Source of the DNA: Casuarius casuarius
Lineage: Eukaryota > Chordata > Aves > Casuariiformes > Casuariidae
Assembly: GCA_003342895.1 (NCBI GenBank)
Contig: PTFA01000318.1
Location: forward strand, 915,495-979,494
Direction of reading: 5' to 3'
Length of the DNA stretch: 64,000 nucleotides
Each line of letters opens with the position of its first letter. The first letter of the stretch is position 1. This document shows, in pieces, positions 12,801-25,440 of this stretch. The notes below the pieces were generated by a model. The model saw only the letters and a program-made list of their open reading frames with translations. It made no database searches and was not told the origin of the DNA. Position numbers and translations under genes: made by a program.

Positions 12801-15800
12801 TGCTGGAGATCTGACCATCCACTACATGCAACAGCGCATGCTTTAGCATCAGAGGTGAGACAAGTGACTATCCATGGCACAAGCTGACAGAGCAAGTCGA
12901 ACTACTGATCATCACAATCCCTTCAAACCACGGTCCTAGAAGTTATTTCCTCCTGTTCCCTGCAGGGCAGCTAAGACAACTGACGCGTGAGACAGAGCCC
13001 CTGGTAAAAGCGGTCGGCCTCTTGGGAGACACAGGTGAGGACAGCTATGGTTCTTGTTAGCACTCTCACTCATCTGGTCTCTCCTCTGGCACAATTTCAT
13101 CCCCATGTTGCATTTTAAACTAATGCCAAGAATTCTCCTTTTCCTTGTGCGAGACTTACCAGCAGAAGGTTGTAGGCAAAAGCCATGTTATAAAGACCAA
13201 GAAAAAAGCAAAGAATCTTGTTACAAGTAAAGCTGTGGGGAACTGGGAGCAAGGCTGAGAAACTGCTAGAGACCGGATTAATGAGCAGGGTAGTCGCAGT
13301 GCATTCAAGGATTTAGAAGGGTCTCCCCAAGACCTGTGTGGTGTTGTCCAGAGCAGGATGCGCAGACAGGAAACATCCCAATGGTGCATTTACAGATTGA
13401 TGGCATGAACAGAACACCTGGTCTGGTTAATGACTGGAGCATAGCATTATGGGTAAAGTAATTAACTAATTAGAAAATGCAGGATAAACACATGATAGAA
13501 GCTGATAGGAGAATATGGGACGGAAAGAAGATGGAATAGATTCAGCCCAGATGAAGGGCAATCGTGGTATATGGTAAGAGGGCTGGACAAAAGGTACCCA
13601 CCCCACCTGATGGTCAGCCACTGGCCACAGCAATATGCTTGTGCTCTCCTGCACCACCCTGAACAAAGGGGCCTTCCTGTCAACCCCCGTTTGGAGTCTA
13701 GCCTTATGGCTGGGCAAGGCTGGGAAAAGTTGGATTAGAAACCGGCTTTGGAGCACTTGGGTTATGGCCAGCAGAGGAGCAGTTGCCTGCTGGGGTGCTG
13801 ATAAGGGAGGGCCAGACCCTGGAAGTAGCAACCACCAACAGCACCTCGGCACGTCAGCACAGAGCACCCGGCACCTGGCTCTGTTGAGTCACTGTGACAG
13901 CAAACATGCCCTCCTGTGTTGGGAAAAACTCTGGGCATCAGGCCCCAAAGAGAAGCAGCTCCTGACCCCACGGCTGTCATGTGAGCCAGCAGCAGCCGTA
14001 CTGTGCACAGAGCAAGGAAGAAAGCATGGAGAAGGCCAGGTGTCTCGCAGGGGTCTGTCCGGACCAGCACCGCAGCAGTGGAAGCTGAGATATTTTCCCA
14101 GGGCAGGTTAAAGCCGGACAGAAGTCAGCATTAAAGACAGATCCAGAGATAAAAAAGCTCAGATTTACATGCATTTACTTCGCCACATCATTCACAAATG
14201 CACTTTGATCTTGAGTCATCTGTTGCTATAATTACTGAAAGACAGTTGATGCAAACACACTTCCCACTGTGGCTGGGTCACTGCAGTGGGGACTTGCTTG
14301 CTCTAGCACTGACCCAAGCCTCTGTTCCCATTCCTTTCTCAGTTTAAAGGACTTCATGCTGTGGGATTTACTTCAAGTAACTCTTCTTTGAGATACCAAA
14401 TCTTCTTGACCTGTTCCCAGCAGTCAGCCCTTTACCNTATGTATGAAGCTAGCACCATGGAAAGAGGCTCTGGTATAAATGAGAAGTAGGTCCCTGAGAG
14501 CTCATTATGGGCAGACAAAATAATAAATCGTGCCTGGGATCAGACTGTTTGGGTGCTTGTCTGCGGATGATCATGGCATCTTTTGATGTTCTCCTGATGC
14601 TGTTTGGACATGCCCATTCAGGGAGCTCTTCCAGAAAAGCCACTTCGCTTTATGGTTTTAGCAGAGTAAGACAGGATCTGATCCTCTCATGTAAACATGC
14701 CTTCAATAAAACAGGTGCATTTTATCTTCTGCAGCTCCCTACCTCACAGCCTGCCTCTGCCAGCCGGGTCAGCCCCGCGCACCTCTCGCTGCTCTTGCTG
14801 CGTGCAGACGGCATTCTTACGGTACAGGCCACAGCTTGCAGCTGTTTGCTTTGATGCTGCCTGCAGGCTGCAGAGGCTATGCCGATGCGGGGAAGAAATC
14901 GCTGCTTCATGAGGAAGGGAGGATAGAACATATTGGGAGTAAAAATGGCAACGGAAGAAGTTGCTAACCTCTTGGAGGAGAGGGAGAAAGGAGGGACTTA
15001 GGACATGCTGTTTCCCTTGAACTGCCACACAGCCATTACTTTGGGGGCTGAAGTTTAGCCGTAATTAAAAACAGTTGCGCGCTGCAAAACATCTTCATTG
15101 AGGAGCCAGCACTGTTGAGTTTTGTCATGAGATGGTGCCAAAGCGGTACCAACAGAGCCTTTATAAACAGCCAGCACTAGGAAAAATCAGCACAAACACA
15201 GCAGCATTGACTGCTGGCGGGCAAGTTCACGTCTGCAGTGTCTACAGGGCTGTCGGTTGGCCCTAGCCCTGGGGCGAGTGCACCAAAGAGGGCACCCGAG
15301 CAGGTTTGGTGCAGCAAAGGCAGGCCTAGGAGAGCTTGAGCCAGGAGCCCGTCACAATGATGTAAACACTGCTGCAGAAAGCAAGCCACACAGCCCAGGC
15401 TGCACAGACTTGTACCTAAGGGAAGGACGGACAGAGCATGGCTGCACATGCCTGCGGCATTTTAGGACACACAGCAATAGAATAGCCTCCAAGCCTGCCG
15501 CTTGCTTTTGCATTCTCTCTTCTCATCGGTATAGCTTGTGCAAGAAATCATGTCCACACACACACATGCACGTGCACATATAAATAAATATACATGGATA
15601 TATGTAAGGCTGTAACCATTTAGACAGGTTCTGAATGAGCCTGTCCTGTGTGCAACCTGTCAGGTCAGGGTCCTTCACCCTCATCCAGCTCAGTCTTCAT
15701 ATTCTGTCCTGTCATGGGTGCAATAGGAGCCACTACTGATTCAAGAGGTGTAAAGCCAGTGAGTGCATCCTCCGGAGCATGTCAAGCCCTCTGTGTTCTC

Positions 15801-16313
15801 TCACTTGAAGGCTGCCATTCTTCTGCACAGATGTTCTTACTCAGGTTCCCAAAACTGCATTCAGGCCCCTATGTCTGCCTTCCAGATTTGCCAAGCACCT
15901 GCTATTTCCCAATGACTAGGCCTCACCACTGTCTTAAAACAGTCACCTCTCCTTCTCACCTTGACTTGTTATTAAAAAAGAAGCAAGAGAACAGAAAAAC
16001 AGTACTGATTTCTTCTCGCAAGCAGCAGTTTTCTCTCCAGCTGCCATTCCTTATTTCCCAGCCAGTATTTCCCAGGACAAGCCTGCAGTGCCACTAGCTC
16101 CCAGCGTGCGTTCGTTCCCTCCAGCAGGATTCAGGCTGCATCACACTCTAAAGGCACCAGAGCTGCTTGTTCTTCATAGCTTACAGCCCTGTGACAAAGC
16201 TAGCTGTTGTGTTGGCAGGTGAGAGATGGTAAGAAAGAAAACTGATGGAGTCATTTTGACTCCTTTACCTCAGTTTGTTGACAAACATCACTCCTACCCT
16301 CCAGATTGCTGCA
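9841..16313. other. Intergenic, no gene recognised
   Basis: It contains open frames up to 158 codons (13635-14111) without familiar domains, a small G+C-rich patch with CpGs at about 14750-14910, and a single N at 14437. No exon could be supported. Confidence 0.55.
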
Positions 16314-16345
16314 TTCCTTCCTTCCTTCCTTCCTTTCTTCCTTCC
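16314..16345 (+). repeat. Pyrimidine microsatellite (TTCC)n
   Basis: A 32-base run of TTCC units contains one irregularity (TTTC) near 16334. It directly precedes the AGAC repeat. Confidence 0.93.
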
Positions 16346-16347
16346 AA

Positions 16348-16368
16348 AGACAGACAGACAGACAGACA
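16348..16368 (+). repeat. Microsatellite (AGAC)5
   Basis: Five AGAC units plus one A lie immediately after the TTCC tract, making a compound microsatellite with a strand switch from all-pyrimidine to purine-rich. Confidence 0.93.
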
Positions 16369-19300
16369 TTCCTGGAGAAGTTTCTGGGTCCCTTTGCAAG
16401 AAAAAGTAACAGCTGCATGGTTCACACCCTGCAAAAGACAAATGATGCAAAAGACATGCGCAGGGTCAAACGGACACTGTGCACCAGACTCCCACAGATA
16501 CAGATGTGCCAAAAGGACACAACAGGAATAGGTGCTAATCCTAGGACAAGTAGCACCAGGAAAAAGAAAATCTGCTGACATACAGAAGCTGGTTTACTCA
16601 CAGAGATGGCCGGTACTTCACTGCCACCAGAGAGCAACCAGCTCCGTGTTCAGATACAGACCCACGTGTCTCTAAGCGCCACTGGAAACAAAGACAGGGG
16701 TGCAAATTCCAGAGACGGGACCGGAATGAGATACAAATGTCTCTGGGTGCAGTATGGAAGAGAAAAAGAAGCCTGTGGACAGACCACTTACACTTAGAGC
16801 CTTGCTTTAGTGACCACTTGAATGTTACAACACTTATAGCAAAATATTCTTCTCTGTCTCAGGTTGGCTATCTCCCTTTCTCAGTGCAAATGTCGTTAAC
16901 CTTCCACCAATCATGATCAAGTTTCGCAAAGAGGCTGTGCAAACATTGCAGCCGAGTTTGTGCAATAGGCTGGAAAAGAGGATTTGCTCCTAGCTGTTTT
17001 CTGTGGGGAGGGAAGAGGCATTTTAATGAGGAGAAGTTAGAAATAACCATGGTCCTATGTGAGCTTGGTACTCTTTCATGCCTACAAAATGAATGACATC
17101 AGAAGGACTGAGTAATGAACAGATGTGCCTTAGATTCTGCCACGTTAGCCTAAACTCTTTGCCCTCTAGTCTTTTAAAAAAATCTTCCTTAAGCAGGTCT
17201 CTGCCATTCATGCTAAAGGCCTGCTTTTTATTGGTTTTATCAGTTTGCATTTTGCCATATCAGTGTTTTCCTTTTCTATTTGTTTGTCCCTACTTTCCAT
17301 TGAGTTTCACTCACTCGCAGAGCAGTTACGATCAGATTATGTACATTAACAGTTGCCACATGGTGATCTGATTCAAACAAATAACGTAACAAGTAGCACA
17401 CAGGAAATGAGAAGGGAAAATATTTACAAGAAGTGTCATTTTAGAGAAACAGGCCACTTAGTGAAGTTTGTTTCAGATATTCTGTTTGCAGGCCTTTTTG
17501 CTTATATATCACATAATTTCTCAGGAGGTGGGGGAATTCCCCTGTATATTTAATTGTAACTTTTTGTAATAAAAGTACACAAGAAGCCCAAACAAGAATG
17601 CAAAATTTGAAAGGCCAGGATTTCACATGCAGAAGGCCCGTGTTCAAAATTGCAGGTTTATCCTCACTGTTGCAGCGGTGATAGGATCTCTAAAAGGAAA
17701 GGCCTTTCCCAGGTTTCCTTTGCTTTGGTTCAATATCTGACCAACTCATTCCACTAAGTGACAGGACTAGAAAGCCTGAAGCTTGTCCAGGCCCTGAGAC
17801 AGCCTCGAACCTGAACGGGGAAGCCCAGGGTATCTGTGATCTAGATTTATACGCGAGTTCCTTCCCTTCCAGCCATGGCTAGGGGGTAGATGCTTCCTAA
17901 ATGGTTTTGGGGTTACAGTCCGTAAGGGCCAGTGGAGAGGCCAAGGGGACTAAGGGTAGTTTTAGACAGCCATCTCAAACAAATCCACAGGCATATCAGT
18001 CAACCCAGCAACCCCGTTCACCATTCCAGCAGCTGGAAACCTGAGCCCCACTTTGCTCCCACACAGCCCAAGGCTGCTGTGCTGCTGGCTGTGACCTTGC
18101 TGGGATCATCTATTTCATCTGACATCCAGACAGCTACTAGAAATAAAAACCTATTCCTATCTTGCAGTAGCGGAAAATCTCAGAAAGAGTGACGTCCTGA
18201 GGGAAGGACTCTACATAGCGTTGTCCCTGCGCTGCTTGCTGCTCCTTTCTCCCTTCTGATTGTAGATCTTCAGCTTTCTTAGAATGTCCTCGGGCCCCTT
18301 CTGCCTCTTTTCCTGCCCCCGCTGTACAAAGACAAGAGGGATCTCTCACAGGCCCTAACAGCTTCCTCCTGAGACAACCCTTCCAGCAGGGCATTTCCCC
18401 CGTCCCACCACTTCCTTTCCTCTCATCAGAGCAGTTGCCATGCTCCAGAGTCAAGCCCTTGCTCCCAGGAGGTCAGTCCTAGCGTGTCTTCTTCTGAGCA
18501 GAAAAGTCTGACGTCCTCTGTTGCGATCTTTACCCACAGGGACGCACATATGCTTCCTCAAATCAAGATGTTTTTTCAGGGCAGGAAGTTGAGACATGCT
18601 CTGCAGTCTGGAATCAAGACTAAATAAAGGATCGTGCTCATCTTTCATGCCACGGTGTGTGCGTGGGCCAGCAGTGACCCGCAACGGGTGCATCTGCTCC
18701 TCCGCCCTCCCTCAGCCAGTCTTCCCAACTGCTGTCTCTTGTGGGGGGTATTCTTCCTCTTCTCTTCAGGTCTCTTCCTCTTCTGCTGTCCTTCTGTCAT
18801 CCTGCCTCAAAAGACTATCATTTACATGCATTTGCTTATGTTAAAATTTCCTTCTCACGGTTATGTTTAATAGTGTGTCTCAGATACTAAATGCAGTATG
18901 TTATTATGGCATTTTGATGGACAAACATTTTCACCATTGTTGAAATGAAACNTTGTAGTATTATGTCAACAAACCAATTGTATTGTCAAAACAAAATGGA
19001 CAAGTTCTTGAAGCTTCCTTTTCTGTGGGAAATTGCCAGTTCTGCAGTTTTGCTCCTATCTGACCATAGGAAATGCTGGAAGATCACTGTGGCCTCTTTT
19101 CAAAGGGGCCACATATATTTTAACCCTCCTGCTTTTCAGACATCTCAAGTGACTGTTAACACAAGTCGTTGAATATGTATTATCCAGGTCCGTTTCTATT
19201 CAGCTGCAGGCACTTTTTGGAAGGAAGTACCGTCTTAGCTCTCTTATTCTTGAAAATGAAGACTGTAGTACCTCACTTTACATTAGCGTTTAGACAGGTC

Positions 19301-20459
19301 ACCAAACAGCCAAGGTATTCCAAGCCTAATCTGACCTCTAGCTTTGAAAAGATTAGCCTCACTAAAGATTTTACATGTTGTAACAGCCCAGTTATCAGCT
19401 GCCTGCTATGAGAGCAAGTGGAAAAATACTCCCAAGACACACTTCTCCCACCCACTCTCATTTAGGGCTGATGACACAAGGTAACATGCCTTGCAGTCCT
19501 CCATCTCTCAAGCATCCTCTGCGCTAGGGAGGGACCTCTTCGAAGTCTGCAATAGATGGAGCTGATATAGCATGCCCACAGCAACTCCTAAGAGTTAGTA
19601 GGTCACATGAGGCATGGCTCAAGATGGCAGCATTGAGAATTATGTCACATTTGGTTGATCCAAGTTTCACCACCTCGATTGCGGAAAAAAGATAGGATCA
19701 AGGCATCTATAAATAGTTTAAGTAACCTGTACCCTGGTGCAGGACTGTAAGGAATACCGTACTGTTTTTTAGGTCACAAAACAAGCAATTATGTACCAAG
19801 AGGAGATTGCCCAAATATTTGCAATGTGTTGTTTTGGATTTTTTTTTAATTTCACCTTCATGATGTGTCAGTTCCAAAGGGTCAATTATGTTTCCAAAAG
19901 AAAAATATTTCTGTAATTATACCAGCTCCACACTTAAACTACAATGTGCCCTGCAATCTGACACTTGCTTGTGAGAAATACTGTAGTTATGGCTAAAGCA
20001 GGCCAGTTAACCCCTGAGCATCCTCACCTAATTTCATTTCAGTTAATTGCGGTTCTGCTTTGAGAAGCACCGCAGTTTTCTCAGGCTACCGAAAAGCCAA
20101 GCTTTCTGCCTCTGCTCCATGCGCCGGTCATTTCCCGCAGCCCGGTGAGGACCCATTCTCTAGGGAGAATGACAGGTAGATTTTTGACAGCAACAGGGAA
20201 ACGTCACCCTGTACCCAGCACTAGCCTAAGGCTAGCACACTGTGTCTTTACGGAGAAACACACTGGTGTCCTGAGCGAGGAATGAGTTTTACTGAGAGAG
20301 AAGAGAACATTTTAAGCGTGGTCCCAGAAGGAAGGCGAGTCAGGTCAAGTAGCTGACACAAGGAATCTCACCTAAAGAGGCCTGATTCCATTACATTTAA
20401 TTCTCAATTTTTAATTCACTGGATTGAGATAAGTTGGGAAAATAAAAGGCATGTGATGC
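16369..20459. other. Intergenic, no gene recognised
   Basis: Ordinary mixed-composition sequence with an isolated N at 18952. One exact MEF2-type motif, CTATAAATAG, lies at 19707-19716; a single ten-base match may be chance. Confidence 0.55.
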
Positions 20460-20475
20460 AAAAAAAAAAAAAAAA
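20460..20475 (+). repeat. Poly(A) tract, 16 bases
   Basis: Sixteen A follow ATGTGATGC and precede CTTTCCAGG. No associated element is recognised. Confidence 0.9.
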
Positions 20476-21516
20476 CTTTCCAGGTGCTCTCTGCAAGTTG
20501 GGCCTCCAAATCACCCCAAAGCTTGGCCTAAGATTCACATCAAAGGTTTTCCTGGCACACCCTGCCAGTGTGCACAGAGAACAGCTGTCACATAGGATGC
20601 TGCAGTTTGCATGTTTCACCTTGTTTGCAGGAGGGTGTGTGTAAAGTTCAGCATCTCCCCTCCTTGTCTCAGCATCTAAATAGTGAGGACCTACTGAGCC
20701 ACTGAACTAAAATCTGGACAACAGTCAGGAGCTGGCAGTGCCCTCCTCTTTTGGGGGCCAGAAAGTCAGTGGGATGGCAGACCAAGAGACCTTTCCCTCT
20801 TGTTTCTGCTTGGCCCATTTAGCTTGTAAGTGCTGCGGGCCAAGGCCCATATCCGGCCAGATGTGCACCTCGCACACTGGCCTCATCAGACATGAGTCGG
20901 CCTGCTTCTAAAACAAGTAATACTAACTGGGAGAGAGGTGATAAACAGCGGCCCACTCTATGAAACTGTGTTTACTCATGTCACTAGTCTTATGAGTTGT
21001 GTAACTCTCTTCAAGCCACTGCTTCAAGGTCTGCTGCTGCAGCCTCCCTCTTGAATACTTGGTTTGTTTGTAGAGCTTTATGGTGAATCGGTAGGCTATT
21101 CTGCTATGAAACAAGTCCAGGAGAAGCCCACCAGTGGGGAAAGCCCTGACCACAAGAAGGAAGTAACGAGCATTCAGAGCTCCCACTCATAGCCAGCCCT
21201 TGCCTTCCAACAGGAAGTGCTCCTGCCTTGAAGTTTATTTGGAAAGCTTTACAAATCCTTATTGATTGCCTTGCATAGACCAGTTGGGTTCAAGGAGCAC
21301 TTTGCAATGTAAATATGTTCCCTCAGTACGCTGAGAATTAGATAGCAGGACCAAGCTCCTGCCTCTTATAGGAAACACAGCTCATACAGCCAACTCAGCA
21401 GGACTAGCCAGAGCACAGACACAGATTTCTTCTTTGCTCTACTCATCACTACCATAACCTCTGTCTCTAGAGGCCTTGAGTTATTCTTTTGCCATTATTC
21501 ACTAGTGAGTGGTTTC

Positions 21517-21519
<3 letters not shown>

Positions 21520-21549
<30 letters not shown>
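21520..21549 (+). repeat. Poly(A) tract, 30 bases
   Basis: Thirty consecutive A lie between TTTCTGT and GTGAAAATG. No AATAAA is found just upstream, no recognisable source sequence precedes it, and no target-site duplication is visible. I call it a homopolymer rather than a retrocopy tail. Confidence 0.9.
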
Positions 21550-21551
<2 letters not shown>

Positions 21552-24500
21552 GAAAATGTCTCTCTCTGGTCAGTTGTGTGTTTCATCCGTAGCACTAAGC
21601 AGAGAGCTTTCTCCTAGAGAACTCTGAAATTCCTACGGCCAGGTCCCTCTTTGTTAGTGGACAATTAAAGTAAGTTCCCATTTCCAAACAAGAGCATACC
21701 TGGAAAGTGAAAGAAGTAACTGTTTGGCCACTGTAGAGAAGCAGTCCTTCCCCACTCCATCACAGACTCTAACTCACGGCTATTGGTGCTGATGCACTGA
21801 GCTGGGAGCCAGAGAAGAGTCTTTGTCCAGGAGGACGGGGAGGTCANCCAATACAACAAACCATTAGGGAGCCAGGTCCCAGATAGCAGAACGTCTGCAA
21901 ACCAGAAAATGCAAGTGATTGATCGTTTCTGCAAGATAAATACACATGTAGCTAACTAGGGCCAGTCTGAACTAACAAGGGCATGCTGGGACAAAGGAGG
22001 CATGTGACAGGGAAATGAAAAACTAACTAGTGGTAAGAGTGTGTGGACTTCAGAAAAGGAGATGTTACTCTAGCAAAGTATCAGGGCAGGAGAGACTGGA
22101 TAATGCCAGAGAGACAAGTGTGGGACTGTTGTCCCAGCCAACTTCGTTCTTGCAAGTATTGGCTATGTTTACAGCTGATTTACCTTATCCATAAAATATG
22201 CACCCCTATCTATTGCCCAGTATCTCATCAACTTTTTGATTTGTGTGTAGGAATAGAAAAGTCAGGAGCAAAGGCATCTTATCAATCCTTGAAACATAGC
22301 AACCCTGTTCTACCCAGAATTTTAGCCTTAGCTCATGAATGTAATTCCTTCTGTATGTCCCTCAGGAAGCCCTGAATGCTCTGAGACCGTGACCCAGCTG
22401 TCTAGAGAGGTACTGGCTGGCAGAAGTGCTACTTTGACACCTGCTGAGGCTCCTGCTGATAATAAAGGGCTGTTGGCTCAAGGAAACTAGGATCAGGTCT
22501 TCATAGAACCTACCAGTTAGAGGAAACTAGTCAGGGAAGATAGCAAGGGCTGATATTTCACTCCTCGGCTGTGTTACTGTAAGAACTGAGGCAGCGAGCG
22601 TCATTCACATTCAGTCGTTTGCAAATAATTGACTTAAAGTAAACCATTCCCAGTTACTTCTCCTTCAGGTGAAGGCAGCTTCCACGTCCTGGCTGGGTGG
22701 GGGATTTCCTGTCTGCATTTAGTTTGTACCTCTTCCAAGGCTTGTGGTTTGCAGGGTGGTTCATGCCTTCCATTAACACCTGCTGGATGTTTAACTAATT
22801 TTTCATTTTACAACTGGGGAAGTGAGTCCTGCCTTCTGCAATTGGCAGAATTAATCCTGGCAGCGGATTCTTTGCTTTCTTCTGCTGCCTACTTTGAATC
22901 AGAAGGTTTGCTCAGTTTTGTTCTGCTGGAAACTACGATGATAATAAAGAAAAGGAAACCGAATGGATATGGAATCACACAAGAAAAGGAGCAAAGCAGG
23001 AGCATAATTTCCACATTCTGTTTGTTGATTTCCCAGTGGGCTATGCAAAGCCTTGCATTCTTTCTTCAGACTCAAAAAACACCCTCTGCCCTCCTAAATA
23101 GAAAGTAAAACTTGTGAAATCTTCCCAATCTACACATGAACTTGCCCCAATTAGTCTGGGGTAGTGATGCAGTGGGAAAACCTTTCCTGAGTGCAAAAAA
23201 GGAACCAAAATCTCCCTATTTGCTAACCATATGTGAGTACGTGTAGTCAGTACATATTCTGAATTCACAGGGAGTCCGCTTAACCGCCTTTTCCCTCAAC
23301 CTCAAATCATATAAGATCAACAAAATCATCTGCAGAATCACTTTCAGCTCTAGACTTCAGTGGATTTTTTTCTCCTAAAACATTTTTGACAGACAGTTGG
23401 AATTTTTGACTGAAAGACATTTTTGCAGAAAGTGTCTACATTTATTGTTCTAAACACTTCATCTCACCACAACCACTGCTGCAAATTCTGTAGTAGACCA
23501 CTTTTCAATATAAACCTTCAAACTGAAGTTTTTGGTCCAAAAATAATATCTTTTCTGTCATTTTTAGATGAGAATATCTTTTTTTCTTGTGGGAAACTGA
23601 AACTTAGAAAAAATGTTGCTGAAATTTGTGAGGAAGTTCAAATCTATTTTGCAAACTGTTCCATTGGTGATATCTATCCTCCAGAGCAAGAATGAAAATA
23701 TCCCAAAGGATCGATTCTGCTTTTAAACCATTCAATAACAAAATCAAACCAGTTTCAGCTCTTTGCAACCCTGCTCATGGTTTCCTTATTCTGGCAATTG
23801 CTGGCACTAAAATTCCAGTGTCAGGAGGTGCAACATATTGTAGTGGCTCCATTCACTTTAAGAAAATAGATATTCCTTACCAGGGAAACTCACCAGTGAT
23901 GGCAACCCCATGCAAGAAGGCCTTAATGCAAACAGTTGGACACTATAAAATATGTATGTGGATCAATGTGTAGGAAAATAATTAAAATTCAAAGACTGGA
24001 AAACAAAATCCTTCCCCTTGCTGGACTGTTCTGAAAGTTGCTTTATGCTGGAGGAAGCTGCTCTGCAGTCTTGGGCAAGCTATGTTTATTGCTAGGAACC
24101 CTCCTTTGGAGCAAACGTGCTGCAGAAACTCACCAGCCTTCGCACGTGCCCATCTGCCTCGCTGACCAGGACAGGCACTTCATCTTGGCCCATTTTCAGT
24201 CATGCAGCATTTGCACCTTGGAGTCTGGTGGAGCTGGGAAAACAGCATCAATTTGGAAGAAGTGTGATTTTTATTCCGCGGTTGCTGCCTCAGAGTCCTC
24301 AAAGATGCATGACTCCTTTGCTGATGTGTTAAAAAGCTAGGTTAAAAAGAGCATTTTGATTAAGGGTGAAGCAAAAAAAAATCAAAGAAAATCTTTGTCT
24401 TTTGCATCAGTCTGAAAACATCTTCTCAACAAAGTGAAAGGAAGACTCAAAAAAACTTTGCTTGGTGGTGACCAAAACTTTTCCTGTTTTCAGCCGCTAA

Positions 24501-25079
24501 TCCTGGCTATTTTCACCGTGAACACATTTCAAAAGACAAAAATCGATATGGGTTTCCTTAAAAAGAAATGAAATTCAAAACAAAATGACATTGAATTGAA
24601 AAATATCGTTGCCTATAATACTTGACTCAGCCAAACATCTTTTTTTGCCAAATCCAAGCTAAAATCCTTGTTTCCTGAAAGTGTATTTCTTTGACTGAAT
24701 AAACAGTCCACCAGTTTAAAATAATATTAATTCCTCCAGCTCTAGTATTTAGATATATACTTGACACAGTTTTAAACCACAGGAAAGATCAGTGTGGTTT
24801 TGATAAATATTGAACCATGGGCTTCTCAAGTCAATGGGAACTTCCCATCGGAAGCTGTGGGTTTTGATCGTGGCCGAATGTGCTGGTCTCCTGGGATGAC
24901 CTTGGTGCAGTTAACCCCAAACCCTGCAGAGTGCAGCCTCAGCATCACTTTTTCCAGATAAATACGGAAGAGCAGCCCCTCATCAGAGCAGTGTGTCTGA
25001 AATAAAAGGGAGGTGAGTCCCCCGATGCCAGCTAAGGCTAAGGCACGGTAGTACCATTCAAGCAGTTGGAGATATTTCA
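21550..25079. other. Intergenic, AT-rich from about 23340 to 24790
   Basis: Contains an N at 21847. The AT-rich part is full of short TTTTTG and CAAAAA stretches and may be a decayed ancient repeat, but I could not assign a family. No exon is recognised. Confidence 0.5.
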
Positions 25080-25440
25080 TTTGACCTGCAGCCACAACAA
25101 TAAATTTTAATTAGAGTCCTAGGCAGATTAAAGGTGCAGTCACGGATCTCTGAATCCACGCTCACTCCAGGATCCGCCTCTGAGGTGCAGTGTTTCAGTC
25201 ACATGCCATAAATTGATCTCCAGGACACATTTCAGTCAGGTATCATAAGTATGCAATTGGTATAAATTCAGCTGCGGTGCTTTTTAAGCACCACCCTTTC
25301 CTGATCCTCATTGAAAACTCCATGTAATAATAATGATAATGAAATGCTGCTATGAGGCCCTTTTGTAATAATTTTATAATAGCATGGAGAGGAATTGGAA
25401 AGCATTAATTAGCAGCACCATAGATACATAAGTCAAAGCC
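25080..25440. promoter_or_regulatory. Candidate conserved non-coding element rich in homeodomain-type motifs
   Basis: The block is AT-rich between G+C-richer flanks. It has TAATTA cores at 25108-25113 and 25406-25411, other TAAT repeats around 25325-25375, and a 17-base hairpin at 25276-25292 (GGTGCTT, loop TTT, AAGCACC). Such composition is common in vertebrate developmental enhancers. Conservation could not be tested here. Confidence 0.22.

Noticed and set aside
13635..14111. Open frame of 158 codons on the plus strand, with long opposing frames
   Set aside because: Composition looks random, it overlaps antisense frames, and no conserved motif is present.
15553..15600. CACA/ATAT-rich stretch
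   Set aside because: Too irregular and short to call a microsatellite of note.
19707..19716. Exact MEF2-type motif CTATAAATAG
   Set aside because: A lone ten-base match without neighbouring motifs is not enough to call a regulatory site.
21181..21549. Possible processed pseudogene ending in the 30-base poly(A)
   Set aside because: No AATAAA just upstream, no recognisable coding sequence and no target-site duplication.
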